Of a stretch of 64,000 nucleotides of DNA, positions 46,230 to 55,604 are shown piece by piece. The stretch covers positions 62,001-126,000 of the forward strand of contig WEDG01000189.1 of NCBI GenBank assembly GCA_017591395.1. The letters run 5' to 3'. The stretch's first letter is position 1. Each line of letters begins with the position of its first letter. The DNA is from Schistocephalus solidus (lineage: Eukaryota > Platyhelminthes > Cestoda > Diphyllobothriidea > Diphyllobothriidae). Below the pieces are notes generated by a model. That model saw only the letters and a list, made by a program, of their open reading frames with translations, was not told the DNA's origin and made no database searches. A program made the position numbers and the translations under genes.

Positions 46230-46860
46230 TTGTGATAAGTATGCAAAAAAACAGTTAAATTTTAAAACTGGTCGGAAAAATCGATATTGCTGTACTATTC
46301 CTGCCAATAGCATTCATTGGGTGTGGAAATTTCATATAGATTGAAAGCAATCTTTCCAACTTTTCTTTGAAATTTTTGTATACGGCATCTATTTCGATGT
46401 GCTGATTAATGCATGAGTCATTGGAGTGAATGGCCTGTATGAATTCCCAGCCTCTTTTCGATAGGCAGAAGCCAACAATTCGGCTTTTGTCCCATGCAAT
46501 GTGTACCCAGTTTATAGTGTATTCATGGTAACTTGGGAGAAGTAGTCTCGCCTCGTTAGAGCCAACTGATGTTCGTGTAGGTGTGTAGAGGCTGATTTTC
46601 CTGTTTGACCACAATACACTGCATTGCAACTGTACATCGGATCTTGTAAATGACATTTTTTATCTTAACAGCTGGTTTCGAAGTGTAGTTGTTGGTTTGT
46701 GCGCCACGTAAATTTGGTGCTTCTACAGGTGCGTTTAAACGAGTTTAGACACATCCTTAATGTATGGAAGTGTTCGCCAGTTTTTATTTGGGGCTCTTGA
46801 TCGAAACAATCTACTTTCTTATCCTTTTCTTTTAATTCCTGTTGTCTCATTTACCTATGT
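46230..46860 (-). pseudogene. Penelope-like element, inverted GIY-YIG 3' fragment
   Basis: Minus-strand frames: a 61-aa frame with KTGEHFHTLRMCLNSFKRTC and TKFTWRTNQQLHFETSC, then CNAVYCGQTGKSASTHLHEH in a shifted frame and KAELLASAYRKEAGNS. This is the same subfamily as the copies on both sides but in the opposite orientation. Confidence 0.8.
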
Positions 46861-46879
46861 GCAAAATCTCTAGGGTAAC

Positions 46880-48770
46880 CGCTGCTGGAAAACACAATTC
46901 AAAATAACACTGTTCATGCTTTAATTAACGAACCGAAATCCATTTTCCGTAATATCAAGCGAAGAAGGAAAAGATCTAAAATCTCTCAAAACAGACAAAA
47001 CCATTGTAATCCTTCCTGTGGACAAAAGAGGTTCAACAGCTATTTAGGATAAAGCAGACTACGATCAAAAGATGCTGTCATTTTTCCAAGATAGGGCAAT
47101 CTATAAAACTCTTGACGCAGATCCCACCAAAACACAGAATTCGTCGATGGAAAAGTACTAAAGCGTCTTAAAGGAAAGAAGTAAATATCAATAGATATTG
47201 TCAAATACTTGAGGCAAACTGAAACTGACCATAGCTAAGATCTATGAACTACCCAAGGTACACAAACCAGAAGTGCTACTGCGACCGATAGTATCGTTAA
47301 TCAGTGCGTCCAATTACAAGATGTCTAAGTGGCTTTTCCGCAAAATACATTCATAGACAAAGAATTGTGAAAGATCCATTAATTATTCTCTCGGGTTTCT
47401 GAACAAAGTACAAGGACTCAACATAGCAGCAGATGATTTAATGGTATCTTTCGATGTTGTTTCTCTCTTCACATCTATACCAATAGATTTGGCAAGGCAA
47501 AACACAGAAGAATTACTCCACGCTAATGACACGGATGTTCCTACATCTGCCTTGCTTGAACTCTTGGAATTATGTCTAGAAACGAACTTTTCATTCTCAC
47601 AAGAGTTCTATCAACAGCAAAAGGGAGCATTTATAGGCTCACCCATCTCTAGCGTCCTAGCGGAAGTAACGATGCAAAAATTAAAAGCTACTGCCCTACC
47701 ACCGGTCAACCCCAAGTTATGAGGACAAGTGTCTCATCGTTTAAAGGAACCAACTGAAAACACTGCACAGTATTATTAACTTGACGATACCTGGAATAAC
47801 CTTAAGGCTCGAAAAATAAAATGACAACCAACTGCCTTTTTCCTCGTACAACGAGAGACTGATGGGACCTTTCAAACGTCAGTTTGCCCCAAAGAAGGTC
47901 ATACGGATGTTATCCAATATGATGAGAGAACCACCCTGTTGCTCACAAAGAAAGCACTATCAAGACTCTCATCAATCGAGCAAAAACCCACTGTTCTACC
48001 AGCCAACTGAACTTACTTATCTATTTAAACTGTTTTCCAGCAACGGTTACCCTAGGGATTTTGTACATAGATGCATGAAACATCAGTAATTAAAAGGAAA
48101 AGGATAAAGGAACTAGATTGTTCCGATCAAACGCCCAAAAGCAAAAACTGGCGAACACTTCCATACATTAAGAACGTGTCTGAACTCGTTGAAAGGCACC
48201 TGCAGAAGCACCAAATTTAAGTGGCGCTCAAACCAACAACTACACTTTGATACCATCTTGTTGGCTATTTAAATAAAAAAAGAATTAGTTTACAAGATAC
48301 CGTGTAACAGTTGCAATGCAGTGTATTGCGACTAAAGAGAAAAATCGGTCTCTACATGCCTACACAAACATCGGTTATCTGTAAAGAGATGAGACTACTT
48401 GTCCCGAGTTGTCATGCATACACTACAAAATGAGCACAAATGTGTATGGGACAAAACCCGCATTGTTGGCTTCTGCCAATCAATGCGAGGCCGCGAATTC
48501 TTAGAGACCACTCTGATGACTAGTGCATTTATTGGCACATCGATTTGGATGCCATGCACAACAATCTGAAAGAAAATTAGAAAAAGGTAGTAGCCAATCC
48601 GGTTGAGATGTCTACCCACAGTGACATCTTTTGGCAGGACTGATTCAGCAATATGGATTTTTCCGACCAGTTTTTTTTAAATTTTAAATATTTTTTGCAC
48701 ACTTACCACAAGTCTGACGATCAACCAACGTCGAAAAGTTACCTGATAAAGTTTGTTATCGTGTCCCAAA
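46880..48770 (+). mobile_element. Penelope-like element, longest copy (RT plus GIY-YIG), decayed
   Basis: In order: an N-terminal block KTDKTIVILPVDKRGSTAI, KIYELPKVHKPEVLLRPIVS, the open frame 47441-47722 with MVSFDVVSLFTSIPIDLA (motif A) and GAFIGSPISSVLAEV (motif B), a catalytic box mutated from YVDD to stop-LDD at about 47780, LFSSNGYPRDFV, and a C-terminal GIY-YIG with CNAVYC and VWDKTRIVGFC-QSMRGREF. Stops and frame shifts are many. The 3' tail (48660-48770) matches the 45.8-45.9 kb copy. Confidence 0.88.
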
Positions 48771-48787
48771 GAACTTCTTTGCTTTAA

Positions 48788-48791
<4 letters not shown>

Positions 48792-48824
<33 letters not shown>
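48792..48824. repeat. (TA)n microsatellite
   Basis: A 33-bp AT array between the Penelope tail and the inverted HHR repeat. Confidence 0.97.
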
Positions 48825-48826
<2 letters not shown>

Positions 48827-48970
48827 GATAAATAATTTCTGAAATTATTAAGTGCAGGACATGGAGTCAGGTGATTCGGACATGACTTTTTAGGGTCAGA
48901 CCCGAAATTTTATGTCCGAATCACCTGACTCTTTGTCCTGCACTTAATAATTTCAGAAATTATTTACCCG
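48825..48970. repeat. Large inverted repeat, about 60-bp arms
   Basis: The left arm (48825-48884) and right arm (48912-48970) are reverse complements with about three mismatches, around a 27-nt centre holding AGGGTCAGACCC. Both arms correspond to the 5' part of the hammerhead-bearing repeat as seen at 55.1 kb, so two copies meet head to head. Confidence 0.92.
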
Positions 48971-49135
48971 ATTTATCTCTGGAGTCCATATACCAGAAAC
49001 CGCATAGAGAACGCTGGGGGACCCACTGAGGAGCCGAACCCCTCATTGCTGTGTCACACAGCAGCAGAAACATAGGCAAAACACGTGTCTGGGCTTTTAG
49101 CTAGTATCTATGACGGAAGCACGGTATAACGTCTT

Positions 49136-49140
<5 letters not shown>
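48900..49140 (+). mobile_element. Hammerhead-bearing repeat, copy 4
   Basis: Runs from GACCCGAAATTTTATGTCCG through CTGGAGTCCATATACCAGAA, the ribozyme region (49022-49093), TTTTAGCTAGTATCTATG and CGGAAGCACGGTATAA, to (TA)n. Co-linear with the 55.2-kb copy. Confidence 0.88.
49022..49093 (+). ncRNA. Type I hammerhead ribozyme, core mutated (G12 to A)
   Basis: Stem I CCCA (49022-49025) pairs with TGGG (49090-49093). CTGAGGA is intact (49026-49032). Stem II begins GCCGA against TAGGC and has a 7-bp apical hairpin TGCTGTG/CACAGCA. The next bases are AAAA instead of GAAA, so the catalytic G12 is lost. Stem III is the palindrome ACACGTGT, before C at 49089. Expected to be inactive. Confidence 0.75.

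Positions 49141-49203
<63 letters not shown>
49139..49203. repeat. (TA)n microsatellite
   Basis: A 65-bp AT array at the 3' end of HHR repeat copy 4. Confidence 0.97.
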
Positions 49204-49209
<6 letters not shown>

Positions 49210-49709
49210 GACAAGTGGTCTACCTGAAAGTTGCGCATATATAAGCTCTATGTTTACGAATTTTATGCAACCCCTAAAAGGTATTAAAATTAAAAGGACT
49301 ACATTATTATGAAAAACTGACTCAACTTACTATATAATGTCGATGAAGACGTCTGAAGCTGTAAGACCTTTTACAGAAGGAACTGGATCCGGAGAATTCA
49401 TACTGCCTAGGATCCTGTCCCCTTAAATAAAGCAAAATTCAATTCATAGATTATAATCGTGGAGGGAGTGGCGTATTACGATAGGTACCTTTTGTTGTTT
49501 GGTGCGACTATGAAACCAGAGTTTGACAGACGCCTTGAGACTGACCACAGACGGCCACTGAAATCCTCTGACTCACTGTCAATTACGGCATAAAGCATTG
49601 AAGTTCTCTAATTTCTAATACTTTTATATTTTTGCGGGAGCTGCTGTTATTGAATCCTGAATTTTGTCACAGGCTCTTTTAATTACTAATAAGCAATACT
49701 CCCAGTCAT

Positions 49710-50375
49710 AGCTTTGAGACAACTTCAACTGCGATGGAGCGGCCACTTCATGTGGATGGACGACGAGCGACTTACCAAACTGCAGATCAACCCGGCAAAC
49801 TGGAAGGACCGGCCTGGAGGAGGACAGTGAAGACAGGAGCAACAATCTATGAAGCCAACCGGATCACCGCCGCCAAGGCAAAATGGGCAGCACGCAGGTC
49901 ACCGTGGATGGCTGAGCCCTCCCAATTTGCCCAGAAACGCCTGCACCAGCGAACCTCTCCGCTACCAATCCTGCGTCGCTCTATACTACGTATACCACTG
50001 ACACTATTTTCTCCAATACCACCACTGAAGGGTCCACAACCCACCACTCCTCACCTGATCGGTCAATTGCGAGTCCATTGAACAGGGACTGGTGAAGCAG
50101 TGCGTGGAGCACCAACTCACAGCATAGATCACCGCACCCCCTGCCCTCGCGCATTCACTAATCGCATGGGCCTGGTCAGTCACATGCGCATCCATGACGC
50201 ATCGGCTTGGTCGGTCACCTGCGAATCCATCGTAAAGGAGACTGACGAACCAGTGCCTGGGACTCTGACATGCAGTCGCCGCGCCTGCCTTCACTGCCCT
50301 AACTGCTCCCGCACATTCACACAAGGTATGGACCTATTAAGTCACATGGGTCTCCACGATAGCCTACGGTAAACC
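49710..50375 (+). pseudogene. LINE 3' end with C2H2 zinc-finger tail
   Basis: Plus-strand frames begin with the LINE tail block (RW-GHF-WMDDERL, KLQINPANWKDRPG), continue as PAWRRTVKTGATIYEANRIT and AAKAKWAARRSPW, and end with zinc-finger-like units. One finger (about 50298-50360) has C-x2-C-x12-H-x3-H with LHCPNCSRTFTQGMDLL; the one before it (PRAFTNRMGLVSHMRIH) has lost a Cys. Frame shifts separate the pieces. This LINE-plus-zinc-finger arrangement is, as I know it, common in diphyllobothriidean tapeworm genomes. Confidence 0.8.
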
Positions 50376-50525
50376 ACCGTAGATTAAACTACCTCAACGC
50401 ACAATACTTTCACCAATGAATACACAACATCCTCGCCGTCATCATGTACCTGAGAATATCATGGTTTACGAGAAATTGTGGCTTAAAATACTGCCAACTG
50501 ACGCGTACACTAGACCAGTGTGTTT

Positions 50526-51000
50526 TGTGCACTGAGTGGCTGACCAGTGGAATGGTAGTCAGATGGCTATGGCTCCTTCTTACCCCCTGGTTTTTGTAAT
50601 TCTGGTCTGCGTGTTAAGGGGGGCAGGTCGTGCCGTGGCGCGCGAAGACGGGTCCACCGGCGCTGTCAGCCATTACGCCCACTCCCACATCAGACAGATG
50701 AGTGGCTCGGATTGTGGCCTGATTCCGGGGGTGGGTGAGAAGAGTGAGGTCAACGGCTCAGCGTATTTTTCCGCACTGTAGACAACCTGACATGCTAGAA
50801 ACTATCAAAGTGCACTTAAAACCGTGACGCGGATGGTTGCTAACTGACAGTATAAATCGGACCACTTGGTCAGTCCAGTGCGTTCGTTTGTGTGAAATGG
50901 ACGACTGGCGGACTGAGAGTCAGCCTGTAATAGCTCCTTCTTGATGTGGCTTTTATGGCACTTCCACTCAGTTGGGATCCCAGCCGAGGGAAGATCAGAA
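50526..51000 (+). repeat. Composite repeat, copy 1 (LINE 3'-tail/SINE module)
   Basis: GTGCACTGAGTGGCTGACCA, CACATCAGACAGATGAGTGG, GTCAACGGCTCAGCGTATTT and TGGACGACTGGCGGACTGAG occur in the same order at 55935-56410 and 60955-61420. It follows the LINE zinc-finger frame closely and may be its 3' UTR. Confidence 0.8.
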
Positions 51001-51125
51001 TTAAAGATGACATCAAAATATGCAAGTTTCGCTTAGAGTGACTGGAATATCTCTGGGTTCTTTAGGCCATTGAAAAATTACGTTTGGGTATGGCTTGCTG
51101 ACGATGTCTATCATATTGCACTAAA
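50985..51125 (+). repeat. Short dispersed repeat, copy 1
   Basis: GATCAGAATTAAAGATGACA, ATGCAAGTTTCGCTTAGAG and TTACGTTTGGGTATGGCTTG recur almost unchanged at 53650-53770. Confidence 0.85.
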
Positions 51126-51535
51126 AACCGTGGCGTGGATGGTTGCTAACTGACAGGATAAATCGGACCACTTGGTCAGTCCAGTGCATTCGTTTGTGTG
51201 AAATGGACGACTGGCGGACTGAGAGTCAGCCTGTAATAGCTCCTTCTAGATGTGGCCTTTATGGCACTTCCACTCAGTTGGGATCCCAGCCGAAGCTCTC
51301 TTGTGTTGTTGTGTTCCTGAGTTGGACCACAGTACGTGGGCCGGTGCCTTCTCCCATCTCTTATCTTCTTGAATCTCTCATAACACTGGGTGCAAGTGGG
51401 GGAGGGTAACAGTGAGTGAGGTGAAAGCAGTGCAAGCCTACTCAAACTGTAATCCAGGGCAAGCCACCGTTCCTGCACTACACTCCTGTGTAGCGTACGA
51501 TGGACATCGCTGGACTACGACCGTCGAACTAAGGA
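51120..51535 (+). repeat. Composite repeat unit plus SINE-A tail
   Basis: It repeats the 50817-50995 unit (GGTTGCTAACTGACAGGATA ... GGGATCCCAGCCGA) and then runs into a SINE-A-like tail (CATAACACTGGGTGCAAGTG ... CGATGGACATCGCTGGACTA). Confidence 0.75.
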
Positions 51536-53515
51536 ATTGCGAGGTTTTTAAACTTCTTGAAATATTCATCCGGAATACATGGTAGTCTTCAATTTATTAA
51601 TCTTGCCTACCATGTGTATAACAGTAGGTAATGAGAACTGTGTGACCTCTTCTTCATACTTAGAGAAATCTCTGACTTGCCCTTTTCACAGAATGTATAC
51701 AGCATGTATGCTGGAAAACTTGAATTGAAGTTTACTGTCCGGTAGGGTTCAAAATTATTAAGCAATTTAGAAACTGTAAAAAACCGTAAAATATACCTTC
51801 TTCGCGTATAAAATTTAAAGAGGATGCACTTTTCTATCAAATACGTAAAATAATATTTGTGTTGGTGTTTTCCATAAAATATATTTTAATTAATAAGAGT
51901 ATGCAAAATTAATGAGAAAATTGAATACTACTAGTAAGTAGCCATTTTTTCAAGAGTATGCTTTTTGTAAATGGTTGGAAAGAGGGGATTTCAAAAGGTT
52001 GAAGCCTTCTGGGGCTTAAATATCTTGGGATTAGCCTGGATGTTTGAATTGAAAACACATTTCAGAATTTCGGTTGACATTTCATAAGATAAGGATTTTA
52101 CTCTAGTCACTTCTATAAAGAAATAGTCGTATAATGTCGCAAGCATTCACTCTGCCTTAGTCTTTAAATTTCAAAACTAAGCACTTTTAAAGCGAGCAAT
52201 GTGTCATTGTAGCGTGGCTTCTCCTGGATAAGGGCAAGAAAGCTGACTGGCCTGGCACGTTCGGTTACAGGTGACACGTGACGCACCTGAAGAAAACGTG
52301 ATTTGCTACTGAATGAGTATGATAAAGGATATTTTTGATTATGTTCTCTCTTAAATACATTATGACATCGAATGTAAATAAAAAAAATCATACTACTTTA
52401 GTAGGCTTTTTTGCTGAGCATATATTTTACTGACGACCGAGAAACCGTGGGTTCAAAAGCCGGCATCCCGATGTGATTGAAGTATCCTGGGATTAAGTTC
52501 AACAACGGAAATATTACAAACGTGCTTAAGTAATCCTATATAATCAAAAGCATGTTTTAAAATTTTGTTTAACATTCAATGAGAAAGCTCATTTACTGTA
52601 GCTGCGTGACAAACGGTCAGAATTTAGGAGGGCACGCGAGGAAATTTTTAGTGCGTCTGCCTGACCTTTTGCATGTCTATAAGGGTTAAAATCAAAACTA
52701 AGCAATCTTAAGGCAATTGGGAAACCTTTGAAAGCCATTTAGTGTTACATACAGTAGATTGCCTAACTCATGTAATGTCGGGATCAAAATGTGATCTATG
52801 GCACAAACTTATGGGATTATTTTAGTTCGTTGGATTGAATTGATGTGGAGAAAGCTGTTCATTAACGAGTTCACTTCAGAGCTGTTTATTTAAGGGAAAA
52901 CGGGGCCAAATCGGAGGTTATTTGCTATCCAGGAATTTTCCTAAGCTATTGAAAGCTGCGGATCAAAACAGTTTATTTTTATGCATTGAACTATAAACAG
53001 AAATTAATATAAGACATAAAATTTCAATATATCTTTGGAGAGAACGGAAAATTTCGTTTTGCGTTCAGGAAAATCAAGTAAATGCAGGTATGAGACATTA
53101 CATTATTTCCAGGAAACCAAGGTCAGATTTAGTTAAAAAAATTCAGTTTTTCAAATTTGTGAATTTTTACACCACACAAATAAGTAATATACTTGTGTGA
53201 CTGTATACTTTTTTTTACCACACTGACAATGAAGAGCTTAAACACGCATATATATGAGAAGCCGCGACATGACGTCAAACGTCTCCGTCACGGTGCACGC
53301 GAAAGATGTCCTGACAATTTATGGTTGCAGTTGACTACAAACGAATATGGAAACTAGAAACGCAAAGGGCAGAAGATTGAAATTTCTTAACAAAATTTTA
53401 GTATACATACGGAAACTCGGTTTACGTATTTTGAATCTTAGAATGGAACTGAAAAGTATGCAAATACAGAAAAAACGCACCGATAGAAAGAAATAAGTGA
53501 GATTCACGAACCTAC

Positions 53516-53638
53516 CAGGTCGTATGACAGCTGCGCACGCAGTTCCAATGATCGAACTAACGAGATTTAAGATAATGACGTAAGAAATTCCGATGGCTCC
53601 AAGCCTTCCGTTCTTCTTTGGATCCAACCCCGCGATGA
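53516..53638 (-). CDS. SLC1-like transporter exon (TM3/TM4a, LDPKKNGRLG block)
   Basis: A 123-nt exon with acceptor TTTCGCTTGTAG and donor CCTG/GTAGGT. It encodes VIAGLDPKKNGRLGAIGISY followed by VIILNLVSSIIGTACAAVIR-PG. SLC1 members read VTGLASLDAKASGRLGMRAV-...-IIAVVIGIILVLIIKPG. The first two bases complete the Val codon split with the exon at 55530. A second possible donor (GTAG/GTTCGT) lies 4 nt downstream. Confidence 0.92.
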
Positions 53639-53644
53639 CTACAA

Positions 53645-53775
53645 GCGAAAGAGGATCAGAATTAAAGATGAAATAAAAATATGCAAGTTTCGCTTGAAAG
53701 TGACTGGAATATCTCTGTGTTCTTTAGGCCATTCAAAACTTACGTTTGGGTATGGCTGGCTGACGATGACTAATA
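53645..53775 (+). repeat. Short dispersed repeat, copy 2, abutting an exon acceptor
   Basis: Near-identical to 50985-51125. Its first bases (AGCGAAAGAGGATCAGAATT, plus strand) are, on the gene's strand, the pyrimidine-rich tract just before the acceptor of the 53516-53638 exon. Confidence 0.85.
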
Positions 53776-55218
53776 ATCAAAAAGTAGGAGTCTCAAATTT
53801 CCTTGCCTTTTGGTGGTACTCATCCTGCAATAAAATTACTTTTAACTGTGTGGTTGTTCCCGAGCACTCTAAATTAGGCGTAAAAGGATGAACACGCCCC
53901 GTATCTTGAACGGTGAATACCCTCCCTACGATGATTAATATTGTCGATCACAATCAATGGCTCCACGGTCAGATCACCCCGAAATGATATGGGAGGAGGC
54001 CAGCTTGCGACTTTCAATGTCTTTTTGGCACTCCTTTTGCAAAACTTAAAAGCCCTTTTGGAATCGGCTAACGATAAAACCAACCATAATTTACAATTAG
54101 AAAACACCGGTTATCATAACGTAAGCGGGTAAGGCCAGGGACTAGGAACCCCTGGCAATGAATGGTTAATATTTCCTTGTCCCAGCCAAACCATAATACG
54201 AAACCTAACTGTTACCCGATAACCTTGCATAACCTGGGCACTAACCCCGATATTCCTGTAAATTAGCACAGAGCCCTTGGACTAAGGCAGGACGGAGTTG
54301 CCATTGTCTGTAAGCGAAAATAAGAGTTACTATTTATGGACCAGTTTAAATAGAGTGTTTTCTGCAGATTTGCATCGTCCTTTGTACAGTTTTTTGGATT
54401 TGCTAGTAACTAAGAAAGTAGCTCGGTTAATCTCCTCATTCTGGTGTCAACCGTAGTCCAGTCAGAAGCACAAATCAGAACATGCCCAATAGTTGTCTTT
54501 TAGGCCTCAATCGAATTTACATGTAATTACGGCAACGAATTTCATAAATCGATGTAGAGAAATTACGAATATACGCAAGAAGGTGTTGCTTAGCAATATA
54601 AATATATAATATTTTAATAAATCCTGTTTGCTATTTCCCCTTCACAAATCAGAACATTCATTCGCTTTAACTTGACATATAAGCATTTCTTCTGGAGAAT
54701 TCCCCCAGAGAGGTGGCCTATATAGCGAACCTCTTGCCTCTTGAGGTAAGGTCGTGAAAGTTGGTTTTGCATTAAATTTGTTGCCAGATATACAAGTTAA
54801 AAAAGATATTTTGTTGTGGAAACTTTAGGTTTTAGGAAAAATACTCAGCCAATGAAGGAAACCAAGCGAGATTTGATATTAAACGATGCTGTTCGTCTTA
54901 GCATGAGGGTTACCTAAACTAAGGCAGCTTTAGTTTCAAATATTATTTATTTAATATTTTATGTACCTTAAGTCACAACGCGACTGCCCGCGAGGGCTCT
55001 AAAGTGAGCTCCAAGGCACAACGGAACATACGTGTTGCATTACGTGGTTATTCCACAGTGGTTGATTGTCTTCGACCCAAATGTTCATTGAAATTTCGGG
55101 TCTGACCCTAAAAAGTAATGTCCGAATCATCTGACTCCATGTCTTGCACTTAATAATTTCAGAAATTATTTCCTTGCTTATTCTCTGGAGTCCATATACC
55201 AGAAACCGCATAGAGAAC

Positions 55219-55307
55219 GCTGGGGGACCCACTGAGGAGCCAAACCCCTCGTTGCTGCGTCACGGAGCAGCAGAAACATCGGCGAAACCCGTGTCTGGGC
55301 TTTTAGC
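55219..55307 (+). ncRNA. Type I hammerhead ribozyme, intact core
   Basis: Core: C3-U4-G5-A6-N7-G8-A9 is CTGAGGA (55232-55238), G12-A13-A14 is GAA (55284-55286), A15.1 is 55287, U16.1 is 55294, and C17 is 55295 (cleavage 3' of it; triplet GUC). Stem I: CCCA 55228-55231 with TGGG 55296-55299, then an internal loop and GCT 55219-55221 with AGC 55305-55307. Stem II: GCCAA 55239-55243 with TCGGC 55279-55283 (one A-C mismatch), plus an apical TTGCTGC/GCAGCAG hairpin (55252-55273). Stem III: two pairs with loop CCGT. Every invariant core base is present. Self-cleavage activity is inferred. Confidence 0.8.
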
Positions 55308-55330
55308 TAGTACCTATGTTGGAAGTACGG

Positions 55331-55333
<3 letters not shown>

Positions 55334-55362
<29 letters not shown>
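55334..55362. repeat. (TA)n microsatellite
   Basis: A 29-bp AT array between two units of the hammerhead-bearing repeat. Confidence 0.95.
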
Positions 55363-55364
<2 letters not shown>

Positions 55365-55529
55365 CATGGTTATTCCGCTTAAGTTGATGAATTTCGAATC
55401 TGATTGTTAAAGCAGATTCCGAACTGACATTATTAGAATTTTTTCGTATGGTGTACTCCACATTAAAAGGTTACTTTCTAAGGCGATATACATCATAATT
55501 AATGCTGACTTGAACTAAAACGAACTTAC

Positions 55530-55604
55530 CTAGGAGCAAATTAGAAGAAATTAGCGGTAGGATGGTTAGTTGCAGAAGTCGCAGGTAGATATTACCTGGC
55601 ATTG
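55530..55604 (-). CDS. SLC1-like transporter exon (TM2, first visible)
   Basis: A 75-nt exon with acceptor TTTCTTTTTAG and donor CTAG/GTAAGT. It encodes AMPGNIYLRLLQLTILPLIS followed by SNLLL, matching the SLC1 TM2 block [22 protein letters not shown]. It starts with two bases of a codon, so at least one more exon (cytoplasmic N-terminus and TM1) lies upstream, beyond or hidden in 55.6-64 kb. Confidence 0.88.

Larger units (their letters stand above)
44762..53515. other. SLC1-like gene intron(s), mobile-element graveyard
   Basis: Holds SINE-B (45110-45310), three Penelope pieces in mixed orientation (45420-48770), HHR repeat copies (48825-49140), a LINE 3' end with zinc fingers (49710-50375) and composite repeats (50526-51535). 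One coding exon (phase 1 start, phase 2 end) should lie here but was not found. 51536-53515 is AT-rich with nothing recognised. Confidence 0.6.
55030..55362 (+). mobile_element. Hammerhead-bearing repeat, best copy (copy 5)
   Basis: Begins near TTGCATTACGTGGTTATTCC, passes GGGTCTGACCCTAAAAAGT, GTCTTGCACTTAATAATTTC, CTGGAGTCCATATACCAGAA and the ribozyme (55219-55307), and ends CCTATGTTGGAAGTACGGTA plus (TA)n. The next bases (TTGCATGGTTATTCCGC at 55362) repeat the unit's start, so a second, truncated unit follows with period 327. Confidence 0.88.
53639..55529. other. SLC1-like gene intron
   Basis: It has the short dispersed repeat (53650-53770) right next to the exon, a SINE-B tail (about 54975-55025) and the best hammerhead-bearing repeat (55030-55362). 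No further exon recognised. Confidence 0.55.

Noticed and set aside
52185..52330. Minus-strand peptide PRYNDTLLALK as the missing transporter exon before NVFPSN
   Set aside because: DTLL-L resembles the family's DTLLDLIR, but the only donor is phase 0 or 1 and the next exon needs phase 2, so the join fails.
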